From the NCBI RefSeq assembly GCF_000005505.3, contig NC_016135.3, positions 13,920,613 through 13,984,612 on the forward strand: a stretch of 64,000 bases of DNA. The letters are read 5' to 3'. The translations under genes were made by a program, and so were the position numbers. Under the pieces are notes generated by a model. That model saw nothing but the letters and a program-made list of their open reading frames with translations. It was not told the DNA's origin and searched no databases. Positions within the stretch are counted from its first letter, which is position 1. Every line of letters starts with the position of its first letter. The stretch comes from Brachypodium distachyon (lineage: Eukaryota; Streptophyta; Magnoliopsida; Poales; Poaceae). This document shows positions 33,601 through 43,194 of the stretch, one piece after another.

Positions 33601-35015
33601 GGGTGGTATTATTACAATGTGATACTATTGAATTACAAATATAGTTTTCCTAGTGTATGGCAAAACAAGTAATTCAATGAACCGTCCTAAGTGGGCTGCT
33701 TTGAGTTTTCGGATGTCGTGACGTTAGGTCCATTTCTATGGGGCCCGCTGAGTCGTCTCTCCGTGTGATTCGGGAGCGTCCATGGTCGCCTCCCCGTGCG
33801 ATTCGGGGAGCGCCTGCGTCACAATGTGGGATGCCACCCGGGGTAACCAGAGACTGGACTAGTTTCCTGTTTAGTAGCTTCCAGTACAACCACATGGTAT
33901 TATGGGCTCTGCCAGGATGGATGTAAGAAATATGAACCCGGATCCGAGGTGACATCGGTATGTAGCAGTGTAGGTGGGGGCGCGTCCCTCAGGTGGTTTG
34001 GGGGAATATGTTCTGAAAATTCCTGTAATCGATGCCGTTGCTACTCCACCTGGAGGACAGCAAGGGATTAACACGTCGATTTCTTGTGGGTAAAGTGTAC
34101 CACCTCTCGAGAGTGTCAAACTAAGTACTTAGCCGTGTCCCCGGTTACGGACAATTATGAGCAACTAGATATTGGAGCTGTAAGAAAAGTCTCACTCATT
34201 CCAATTTCCTAATAAAATGAATGGTTTGAACTGGGTAGGAGCATTGATGTTTCTACTCAATGTGCCTAGGTTAATAGGAGCATGGGTGTTTCTACCCCGT
34301 GTCCAATAGAATTAAAACTATTTGTTTAAAAATGATATGATTGAACAATGATGCTTTTATGCAAATAGCCAAAATCCCACCTTGCCAAATATTGCATGTA
34401 CTTGATAGGTTCTGTTATAACCCTTTGGTGAACTTGCCAATACATTCAATGTATTGACCCCCTAGTGGCTGCAACGTTTAAATGTTGCAGGTGAACCAGG
34501 TGAAGAGTGAGGTACGAATTGTTAGGGTTGCGAGTTTACATTCCAACATGTTTCGACTGTGGAGTTGTTATGGGACTCCTGTATCTTCTGCCTTCCGCTG
34601 CAAGATTTTATTTTCTTTTGAGATAACCCATGAGGTTATGCAATATGTAAGTTACTACTAAATTCTGGATCAATGCGATGTAATATACTTTTGACCTTTG
34701 TATCTTGATATTACATCGTGAAACTGTGTGTGCTAGCGAGTCGATCCAGGTACTAGCACAGTAAGCACAGGGATCTAACCCTTGGTGAAGGGGGATCGCT
34801 TCATGTAAGGACTTGCCATTTCCAGAGATAATCTCAATCCCTGCCACACAAAGAGCCTTGGCCTGCTCCGGGATTTGAATGTTGAATTCAGACCGTGGCC
34901 TTGCCGGGTCCGCTCGACACAGCCAGCCCCATCTCGCCCTAAGCGCCAAATTCAGAAGCTTCAAATTGGGGATGCCGAGCCCCCCAATCTCTCCTCTCCT
35001 CATGAGGCAAAAAGA
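30647..35015 (-). mobile_element. L1-type LINE interrupted by a solo LTR
   Basis: The A-tail side is at 30,647 (T-run on plus) and the truncated 5' side at about 35,015. The 15-bp TSD GTATAAAAAGATAAG is at 30,632-30,646 and 35,016-35,030. The 5' piece (34,809-35,015) encodes IGGLGIPNLKLLNLALRARW; the 3' piece (30,647-31,531) encodes FWHDPWLTDG, a WLSKAPTKCKAFMWLALRNR stretch and the finger CPLCDQEQETIDHLLLGC. The two pieces are in order on either side of the solo LTR. Confidence 0.88.
31537..34803 (+). mobile_element. 3.27-kb solo LTR (probably gypsy type) inside the LINE
   Basis: Begins TGTAACATTCCAAAATTTC and ends GGGGATCGCTTCA, with the 5-bp TSD TGTAA (31,532-31,536 and 34,804-34,808). 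A TATA-like TCTATAAAGCC at about 32,226 precedes a very GC-rich leader (to about 32,690), as in an LTR promoter and R-U5, which puts it on plus. The 265-residue frame at 31,875-32,672 is this leader and not a gene. The superfamily is inferred from length and style only. Confidence 0.85.
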
Positions 35016-35030
35016 GTATAAAAAGATAAG

Positions 35031-35375
35031 TAGTGATATATATGTGTTAAGCACTGAAATTATGCAGCCATTCTTTTTAAATTTGAATTGTACTACATCT
35101 GGCAGCTCTCGCACTTGTGCATCAAATACTAGATTGATGTTCTCACCAGTAGAAAGTTAAGATGTATGCAAATTTTCAATTAGAATGCTAAAGTACATTC
35201 TATTGGTTAGGGCCAAGCATCATCATAACTTGTCACAAGCCATCATCAGAATTTGAGTCATGCCAAAAAAAAGTAAAAATGGTAAGGCAAAGCATATGCT
35301 GTGCATGAAGAACTGGGCAAACACTCCTGGTCATGTAAGCATAGATCAAGATAATAGCTCCTTGAGGCTGAGTTC
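35031..35375. other. continuation of block B, noncoding
   Basis: Contains GGCCAAGCATCATCATAACTT, matching block A near 6,770. No gene. Confidence 0.4.
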
Positions 35376-35377
35376 AG

Positions 35378-35545
35378 GAAGATGAATAGAAAGAGGGTCT
35401 AAAAACACTATGTATTTGAAGAAGGGGGAAGCTTAATCTCTCCTTGTGTCTTCCTCATGAGGCAAAAAGAGTGGGAGTTTTCCCACTGCCCACCATCCCT
35501 ATCGTTCTTAGGATCCTTTCTCTTCCTTTAGCTCGGTGCAATAAT
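35378..35545 (+). ncRNA. MIR2118: decayed MIR2118 hairpin in flipped orientation
   Basis: The miRNA position 35480-35501 reads TTCCCACTGCCCACCATCCC on plus, with several changes. The star arm is barely recognisable (about 35,385-35,430). Flanks match 7,040-7,110 inverted, so this is the block B copy of hairpin 4 after a local inversion. Probably nonfunctional. Confidence 0.4.
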
Positions 35546-35653
35546 GTGTCGTTCTCTACTAAGACAAGTGTGCAAGCCAAAAGAAATAATCCAAAAGACA
35601 TCATAACTAAACTAAGTGTAAGATGTTTTAACTCTTGTACAATTCTTTCAGCG

Positions 35654-36733
35654 TTTTTTTTCCGAGAAAATGCAAAAGCTTTGCGTCTCGATGCATATAT
35701 TAAGAGAGAAAGAGTAATTTACAAGCCCAAGAGGGCAACACCCACAAAAGATACAATGCAAGACCTCTAGGAACCAGTGACCGACGGGAGTGGCGCTCCA
35801 AGCCCAGTCGCCCCAGCCCGAGCCCACAGCCTGGCGTCCGCCTTGATGGATCCGGTCAGTGAGGCGATGCTAGGAGTCACGTTGTCGAAGACCGCCGCGT
35901 TGCGATGCTTCCAAATCCATCAGGCCGTGAGCATGATGATTGAAGCAGTGCCCTTCCAAGCCGAAGAAGGAGCGGTGTTGACCGTCGCGTGCCACCAATC
36001 CGCAAAGAGGACACCTACAGTAGGAGGGGCAGCGGTGGATCGGATCCAAGAAAGCAGCTCATGCCACAGGAAGCGGGAGAAGGGACAGTCGACCATGAGG
36101 TGATTCATGGTTTCCATCGATTGGCCGCACAGCAAGCACCGCGGGGCATGAGACAACCCGTGACGTGCCCTTCTCTCCGCCGTCCAGCATCGGTCATGGC
36201 AGGCGAGCCAGATGAAAAACTTGACACGTGGCGGTGCCCAAGACTTCCATTTCAGCCTCCAAGTGTCAGAAAAAACACCCCCATGGAAGAGACTGCGGTA
36301 GCATGACTTGGAAGAATACTGTCCGTCACCCGTCCATCTCCAGCATAGGGTATCAGGCTATCAGCCGCCTCTGAAAGCTGGACCATACGCAACCGCTCCC
36401 AAATCCGAAGGTATTGCCAAAGGGCAACGGGATCAAGAATCCCCTGGATGCCGTGGATCCAACTTCTATCAGCAAGGGCCTCGCGGACGGTGTGATTTTT
36501 TTGGGTACGTCTTGGAACCAACTGAACGGGGTTTGGGGCCAGTTCTGAAATTGCACGACCATACAACCAACGGTCAGCCCAAAATAGAGCGGAGGCACCA
36601 TCTCCGACCACCATCATGGTGGAGGCGAAAAAAACACTTCGCTCCAAATGAGAGAACTATAAGTTCAATCCACGCCAAGGGCGAAGAGGGTCAGGTCGCA
36701 TCCGTCACATCCAGCATACGCGGAGACTGACGA
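35654..36733 (-). mobile_element. 5'-truncated LINE in a MIR2118 locus
   Basis: The A-tail (T-run 35,654-35,661 on plus, after CATTTTCTCGG on minus) marks the 3' end. It encodes VVGDGASALFWADRW (about 36,590), WAPPRVKFFIWLACHDRCWT and the finger RCLLCGQSMETMNHLMVDC (about 36,090-36,150). It is the same family as 11,518-12,181. Frameshifts are present. It lies between promoter-like DNA (36,733-37,330) and the remains of a hairpin region, so that locus is dead. Confidence 0.82.
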
Positions 36734-37340
36734 GAGCTTTGGTGTAATGCTGTGGCCTATGATAAATATATGCACCTTCTGCATGTTGCCTCAATATGAG
36801 TAATGGAGACACCTACTGGACATTGCAGTGGGGCCGATCTGTGCTCTTTTCTTGACACATGGAACCTGTACTGCTGTACATGTTTTTAATGTACACCGAC
36901 ACTCCCAGTTGTAGGGAGCTGATCTTGTATATCAGCATATCCCAAAACTGACTGCTTAGACATGAGCGGAGCATTCACAAAGGAAAGAAAACGACATAGA
37001 ACACCTAAGGCGACTACCATTATCATTTGATATTCAGCAAAGGGACGGAAACATATACTCTACATGAGGTGAATATACTATAGCAGACACAGCATTGACG
37101 GCCATTAATCTACATGAAAGCTAAAAAACTAGACAATCAAGCAAAGATACTAATCGATCTTACAGATCATATGAGTCGGTCAGAAAATTTCACGTATAAT
37201 CCCATGCAGAAAGTCAAGGACACCTTTCTTTTACTGTACATCATTCAGGCTGAAACCGTTGTACATGAGATTCCAAGTCCAACGCACACATATTGCTTCA
37301 AGCTAGGCATGTTCTGACGACAATACCTTCGGAGAGAACT
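36734..37340 (-). repeat. orphan MIR2118 promoter segment
   Basis: Copy of 13,458-14,060, including the conserved block at 36,798-36,835 (GGAGACACCTACTGGACATTG). A weak TATA-like AAATATATG is near 36,758. No hairpin follows it because of the LINE. Confidence 0.5.
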
Positions 37341-38177
37341 AGCAAATGTTCAAGCTAGCAAATGTTTGAATCAAACTAGCAAATGTCTTCCGAATGCTAT
37401 AATTATTTTTTATTGTTTGAATCAAACTAACAAATGTTCAAGCTTAATAGCAGGAAATAAAAGAATTACAAGCTCAAAACACCTGTAACTCATAAAGGCG
37501 CACATTATGCCGATTCCATTCTCCCACTTCGAAACCCCTGGACCCTGGTTCATTTTTCTTATTTTGAATTCAGAGTGCCCTGCGAAGAAGTGGTTCTTCA
37601 GTAGATTGATACGAAATCAATATGTCCATGCTGAACCAATGTGTACAATAAATTCAGTGTGAATAAATGAACAGAAAATAACAGTTCGCCAATTTGTCCT
37701 TACAAATAATGGTGTACAACTTTTATTTGTTTTGAAAAACAAAATGGATGGAATGGCTTGTGTGTCTAGCTTTGCTTGCTGTTGTAAGAGAACGCAATAT
37801 TTGCTGGGCTTCTCATTCCTTGGGCTAACTAAACATACATGGTACATGCTCTGCTTAATTATTTACATTTTAACATAACATCATTAATTGATTGTGCTCC
37901 TTTGTGGTTAACTAAAGTTGGACCAGATGTTTGACACTTGATAGTTCACCAGTTAACCAAGTCATGAACAGTGCAATGTGTTTGAGAAAATTATATGCAA
38001 GTCAAACGATTAGGTCCATGAAATATGTGATGTGTCATCTTCTTTTACTGAAAGATGTGTCAATTCCTCCTCCAACAAGAAACGGAGTGAATGCATGGTT
38101 TCCTTTTCTTTCCTTTAAATACAGAGCACAGGGTTAAACCTTTTACATTAACTGTTATGTGGTGGACCTGCTGTCAT

Positions 38178-38288
38178 GTGACATTGACTGCTATGCACCA
38201 TGGTGCAGTTAAGGGTGTGTTTGTTCCATTGCTTTCCTCACAGGGGTTATGTCAAGTCTGGAGCAATGCATTGGAGTCCTATATATAC
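38178..38288 (+). promoter_or_regulatory. promoter of plus-strand MIR2118 group C
   Basis: Conserved block at 38,178-38,225 (GCACCATGGTGCAGTTAAGG then GTGTGTTTGTTCC) and TATA box CTATATATAC at 38,279-38,288, 77 bp before hairpin 14. Confidence 0.6.
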
Positions 38289-38364
38289 CTTGGAAAACTA
38301 CATGCGTTGTTCAAAAGTTTGAGCCTCATATTGTTACAGTTTTTGAGTTCAAGGGATGCAGAGT

Positions 38365-38535
38365 GAGCCGGGAAGAGGAAGAAGAGATTCTCTAAGAGCA
38401 GTGGGAATAGGAACATGGAGGAAAACCTAGAGCTCAATTTTCTCCTCCAGTATTGGAGGTAGAGTTTTGCTTCTGTTTTCCCGATGCCTCCTATTCCTAT
38501 CGATCTTAGGTACTCCTTCCTCTTCCTTTGTCTTG
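38365..38535 (+). ncRNA. MIR2118: MIR2118 hairpin 14
   Basis: miRNA on the 3' arm at 38478-38499 (plus; starts TTCCCGATGCC, ends CCTATTCCTA), the same 22 nt as hairpin 3. Star about 38,402-38,426 (GGGAATAGGAACATGGAGG). First hairpin of the plus-strand group. Confidence 0.88.
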
Positions 38536-38609
38536 TACAATTACTTCTAGAGGAGAAAACACAAAGTATAAACAAACAAATTTAGATGATAGGGCGTTAA
38601 AAATTGAAA

Positions 38610-38785
38610 GCGAGTTGGGAAGAGGACGAAAAGAGGGTCTGAGAGCGTTGGGTATGGGAACATGGAGGAAGCCTGGACTCTTCTTTTCCTCTAAAACTAG
38701 AGGTTGAGATTTGTTTCACATGTTTTTCCGATGCCTCCCATGCCTATTGTTCTCAGATGTTCCTTCCTCTTCCTTTTGGCTTGCA
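38610..38785 (+). ncRNA. MIR2118: MIR2118 hairpin 15
   Basis: miRNA at 38725-38746 (plus; starts TTTCCGATGCC, ends CCATGCCTA); star about 38,651-38,674 (GGGTATGGGAACATGGAGG). Inverted counterpart of hairpin 12, with one base changed near the miRNA 5' end. Confidence 0.86.
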
Positions 38786-38849
38786 CACTATTTTTATTAG
38801 AGACAACAAAAGATATTGAAACATTGGCTTAGATAATGAGGCTTTGAGG

Positions 38850-39035
38850 GTGAATTGAGAAGAGGAACAAAGTGCGATATACAAGTACTGGGCATGAGAA
38901 CATTGAGAAAGCACAAATTTATTCCCATCCAGATTTCTAGAGGTTGGATTTGTCTTGGTACTTACGGCCATTGCCTCTCATACCTATAGTTCTCAGCTCT
39001 GATCAGGTGCTCTTTTCCTGTCCTTTTGGGCTTGC
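38850..39035 (+). ncRNA. MIR2118: MIR2118-like hairpin 16 (diverged)
   Basis: The miRNA position (about 38,963-38,986) reads GGCCATTGCCTCTCATACCT, and the star arm has GGGCATGAGAACATTGAG. It is the inverted counterpart of hairpin 11 and both are diverged at the same central position, so the change predates the B/C split. Confidence 0.55.
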
Positions 39036-39792
39036 ACAAATTTCTCTGCCAACTCATGGTTCTCTAGTGAACTCCAATTCAACCTGACGTAAATTATTAA
39101 CTCAGAAGAAAATCTGCGAAGAAAATTTTATAACCCCTGACCAATTCTGCTTGTACACAGTAAACCAGCCTGTCAGCGTCACCATCAGTTTTATGATATA
39201 TTGGCAGCACCACTGGCATGAAGTTTGTCACTGAAATATTTAGCAATTCAACAGCCCAACCATCCTATTATAGGCCCTAGTCAGTTGATCATATGGGAAC
39301 CGGAACTCTGGTAGTGCCGATTTTACGAATAGTGCGTGAATGGCCTCAAAACGTGACAGTTAACAATATAAAATCACTCAAACAAGTGCCTATTTGAAGA
39401 TGCATCACTAATAGCATATACAGTTCTGGTAGCTAGCATCTAACTATCTCCCATGGAAACTATCGTATCATTAGCATCTTCACCGCTGGTTGTACACCTG
39501 TGTGCACACAAATATAAGCCATAGGGATATTCTCAGGGTTAAGCTACCAAGATAGGAGATGAAAGTTGAGGTGCCTCAAAATGGTTTGATCTAATTCTAA
39601 GCTCAGATTAACCATTAGATGGACCAGACTTTTAGAAGAAGAAAGAAGGCACATTTCAACTGCAGTAAGACAAAAGGTTTTAACCACCTTTCAATTACTG
39701 CAAGGTATGTTCGGTAGAAAAGATCGATTCAGGGACGTTAGCATAAGAAATATTAATCTTAATAGCACTCTCACTGCCAAGTGCACACATTG

Positions 39793-39998
39793 CATAAATA
39801 ATGCAGTCGTGTCGTTTCATTGCTTATAGCTCAAGTATCGGATAGTTTAAGAAGACTGCCTAATCTGAAGTAAGCATGATCATGTTTTTCTTTCACATAA
39901 ATAATGCAGTGGTGTCGTTTCATTGCTTGTGGCTCAAGTATCGGATAGTTTAAGAAGACTGCCTAATCTGAAGCAAGCAGGATCATGTTTTTCTTTCA
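39793..39998. repeat. 103-bp tandem duplication in block C
   Basis: Two near-identical 103-bp units (39,793-39,895 and 39,896-39,998), each beginning CATAAATAATGCAGT and ending TTTTTCTTTCA. Block B has a single copy. Confidence 0.75.
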
Positions 39999-41145
39999 AA
40001 AAAGCATGATCGTGTTCAACTGGTCACCATCATATCAGAGAAAATTATGACAAAAAAGAAGTTTCATCTATTTTTTCATAAAGTTACTTGATACCTCGAG
40101 CTGTTCGTTAATTCAAAGCATTCCCCCATGTAAGAACAGTCTGTATTATCTGTTGTAACTTCAGAATAACTAAGTCAGTCGCAATATGAGGATGTCTCAT
40201 ATGTACTATCAGAGTCTCTCCTTTAGTCTTTATTAAAAAAATGAGGATATCTTTAAAAAAACTCAGACCCGCAAGGGGTAAACCACCCCCGGGCATTTTT
40301 CAAGAAGGAGACCTTCTCACACAGGTCGAGAACCCCCCAACCCCTGCCCCACCCATACACAGCGGTGCCGTAGCCCGTGTGAGACACCAGGCCAGACCAG
40401 AGCTCGTGCTTAAGGCGTGGGACATTAACAAGTTTACAGGACATACCGATGTAACTTCTTTATTGCATAATTTATGGTACTCCTTCTGTAGGTAAGTTTT
40501 AACTCATTTGACTGTAAAAGTTGGACATATCAATTATGAACTGAAAGTTGTAAAGAAGAATCTTTTCATCAATTCAAGTTTTTTCTTATATGAAACCTCA
40601 AATATCATGGGCTATATGGCTCATATTGTCTGTGGTTGGCTTGTGGGGTGAGTAGACAACTGAAGGGTCAAATACTTGTGGGAATATGCACGGTATGTTG
40701 GGATTTATGGAACAATAGAAATAATATTTGTTTTAACAATCAAAGAAATTCCAATTTGCTGCACGTAATTCATATGGCTATCTATTTGATTCGTACCTAG
40801 TGGCTAGTGGGTACTGTAGCGGGTGGCGGCGCAGTAAACCCTGACGGCTGACGTGCAGCCTTTTGATTCCCATGGACTCTTCCAGGGACGAACCTGGTTA
40901 GTTCATAGTATGTGTGCTCCGTGCTGCCACGTAGATGAAGGGCTCTCAAATCACATCTTGTTCTCCCGGTTGATAACTTCATTTATCACGTTGTTGACCA
41001 TTTCCAGCAGGACGAAGATCGGTTTGCTCCCTTCTACACTGCAAAGAAACATCTTCAGTCAGTTTCACCATCTTCCTGAGTAGTCCTCTTCCCCCCTGTT
41101 TAGTTAGCAGAGGAATCCGGAAAATACATCAGCGATCGAGTCTTA
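39999..41145. other. block C end and upstream region of the Rx_N-like gene
   Basis: Similarity to block B stops near 40,650. The last 450 bp are unique here and should hold the promoter of the gene at 41,146; I see no clear TATA box. No other gene. Confidence 0.4.
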
Positions 41146-42528
41146 ATGGCGGAGATTGTTGCTTCCGCGGTCGTGAGCGACACGGTTAGCAGGATCTCCA
41201 CGTTCCTCATCGGCAAGTGCTGCGACCGGAAACCAAGCGAGAAGGACGATGATGACGGCACGGAGAGGCTGGAGATGGCGCACATCAGGATGGAGGCCGC
41301 GCTCGAGACGTCCGGCAAGTCCTGGCCGCCGCTCACGGACGTCTCGCTCCTCCGCTGGCGGGTGAAGCTGAAGCGCGCCGCCGACGAGTGTGACGCCGTC
41401 CTGCGCGGACGCAAGCGCCGCGCCATGGAGCAATCATCCTCGCAAGAGACGGAGCGGCGGCGCTCCTTCCCCGCACGCATCGCCCACGCCGCCAGATCCC
41501 TCTTCTCCTCCTCTATCGAAGACAGCTCGGGCGCCGAGATCCGGAGGTACGAGCGGTTCGCGGACGAGGCCAGCGAGTTCCTGCGATTCGTGGAGCTCGG
41601 CGGCCGCGTGGGTCGCCGGATGCTCCTGGACCCTCTCGTCGGGCACATCCTCGCGGGCCGGGCTTTCCAATACCAGATCTTGCAGGGAGGCCGGCGCTAC
41701 TACCTGGCGAGTCGGCCCATGGGCTTCGCGGAGCGAGGGCTGGAGGCCAGGGTGATGCTTCGGTACCAGGAACGCGGCGCGCCGGCCAAGGATTTCGTGC
41801 TGGGAATCTTTCTGCGCGTCACGGAGAGCACGGACCTGGTCGGCACCGTCAGCCAATGCTTGGAATCCCTCACCCTTCCCCTGCTCAAACCCGTCGCTGA
41901 CATCGCCAAGCAGGAGCTGGATCGAGTGCACACCCGGAGTCTCCATTGCTTCCCGTTTCTCGCTTCGACGGATCCAGTGTACTGGAATATCCACTCGTCG
42001 GAGACGCGGCTGGCCCGCGCGAACCCACTGTGCTGCCATGGAGGACACGAGCCCCACCGCAGTGGAATGAGGGGCATGATGAAATTTCCGGAACCTGCTA
42101 TCAAAATTTCCGTGCGGCGCCATGTCTCGGGAAGGCGGATCGGAAGGAGGAGGAAGAGGAAGAGGACATCGCCATCTGTGGCTGTTGATCTTGTCCATGG
42201 CGGTGGAATCGGTTCTGAGGATTCGAGGCCTCTGCAGCTTACGGCCGTCTTCGCGCCGCACGCGTCGCTGGAGGAGCTGCCCTCTGGAGTCGAAAGCATC
42301 GGGGTTGAGGTGATCGACGGCGGGAGGCGGCCTGTGCGTGAGAATGTTGGATTGCATGAGCTGGAAGAGTTGCTGCTGCCGAACGCGATTAGCCGTCTGT
42401 GCCATGGGACTGCAGAAGGATCGGCACAGGAGGTGTTCTGGAGATCTGGACATGGCATTGCGTATCTTTGCGTCGAGAAGACGGGCACCGACATGGCAGT
42501 GCACAGGCCAACGCTGTGGCAGATTTGA
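41146..42528 (+). CDS. Rx N-terminal (NLR coiled-coil)-like protein without NB-ARC
   Basis: Intact single-exon frame of 460 codons. The N-terminus (MAEIVASAVVSDTVSRISTF, then a RLEMAHIRMEAALETS helix and LLRWRVKLKRAADECD) matches the four-helix Rx_N coiled-coil region of grass NLRs, about residues 1-110. The rest (for example LLDPLVGHILAGRAFQYQIL, residues about 167-186, and a C-terminal FWRSGHGIAYLCVEKT) resembles a grass-specific family annotated as disease-resistance-like proteins of unknown function. There is no P-loop, NB-ARC or LRR, and a basic stretch RRIGRRRKRKR could be a nuclear signal. ATG has G at +4. The high GC content against AT-rich surroundings is normal for grass genes. The biochemical role is unknown. 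Confidence 0.85.
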   Translation: MAEIVASAVVSDTVSRISTFLIGKCCDRKPSEKDDDDGTERLEMAHIRMEAALETSGKSWPPLTDVSLLRWRVKLKRAADECDAVLRGRKRRAMEQSSSQETERRRSFPARIAHAARSLFSSSIEDSSGAEIRRYERFADEASEFLRFVELGGRVGRRMLLDPLVGHILAGRAFQYQILQGGRRYYLASRPMGFAERGLEARVMLRYQERGAPAKDFVLGIFLRVTESTDLVGTVSQCLESLTLPLLKPVADIAKQELDRVHTRSLHCFPFLASTDPVYWNIHSSETRLARANPLCCHGGHEPHRSGMRGMMKFPEPAIKISVRRHVSGRRIGRRRKRKRTSPSVAVDLVHGGGIGSEDSRPLQLTAVFAPHASLEELPSGVESIGVEVIDGGRRPVRENVGLHELEELLLPNAISRLCHGTAEGSAQEVFWRSGHGIAYLCVEKTGTDMAVHRPTLWQI

Positions 42529-43194
42529 AGCATGGACCTAGAACAAAATTCAGAGACTAATGTCACTATCGGATAAATGGAATTTTCCGTATGTCCCAGG
42601 CTTTGGCAGAGGTTTTTTTTTTTTTTGATAAAAGGCTTTTGCCCTGTTCCATTTCAGACGAAACGAAACCACATAGTTCGGTACAGTGATATGACCAAGA
42701 AACCGAAAAACGGCTAACATCCTCAAAAAAGAGTTAAACTTGACAGAGACTAAACGATACATCCTTGTAACAGCACTGCAATACAGCTACCAAAGTAGCA
42801 GAAAATTTGGTCCTCGCACTCCCAGGTTGCTCACTCTCAGGGTCTTCAGGCCAGCTTCAGCGCAACTTCATGCAGGAGAGGAGTTTCAGGGCCCGTGACA
42901 GTAGTGCGCCGTTTCTTCAGAGCTGCAGTCGAGGGGCTTCCACCGCCTTGGTCTCGATGAGTAAGAGACATTTGTCCCAGACCCGGATATCTTTCTTTGG
43001 GCAGAGTGGTTGCCAGCGCTTTAATAAGTGCAGCGATCGCCTCCACACGACCTGAATGTTGAGCCACATATGCCGAGCAAATTATAAGTCGTTACGAAAT
43101 TTTCAGAGAGTCCACGCCAGGCCAGAAGTCAGTATATTAACAACACCATGCCTTTTGTTACATAGTCAGAAGGTAGCCATTTGTTCAAAGGAGC

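Larger units (their letters stand above)
25500..35640 (+). repeat. segmental duplication, block B
   Basis: Direct copy of 1,290-7,110 enlarged by a Stowaway MITE (27,237), a retroposon (27,886) and a LINE with solo LTR (30,647). The stretch 35,330-35,410 matches 7,040-7,110 in inverted orientation, showing a local flip of one hairpin; 35,535-35,585 then matches 7,100-7,130 directly again. Confidence 0.7.
37590..40650 (-). repeat. segmental duplication, block C (inverted copy of 26.5-30.14 kb)
   Basis: Reverse-complement similarity in order: 37,590-37,870 with 29,885-30,135; 38,130-38,300 with 29,540-29,690; the hairpins 38,365-38,785 with 29,059-29,475; 39,125-39,330 with 27,110-27,590; 40,060-40,125 with 26,760-26,800; and 40,545-40,640 with 26,515-26,580. 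It lacks the MITE and the retroposon present in B. Confidence 0.8.
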
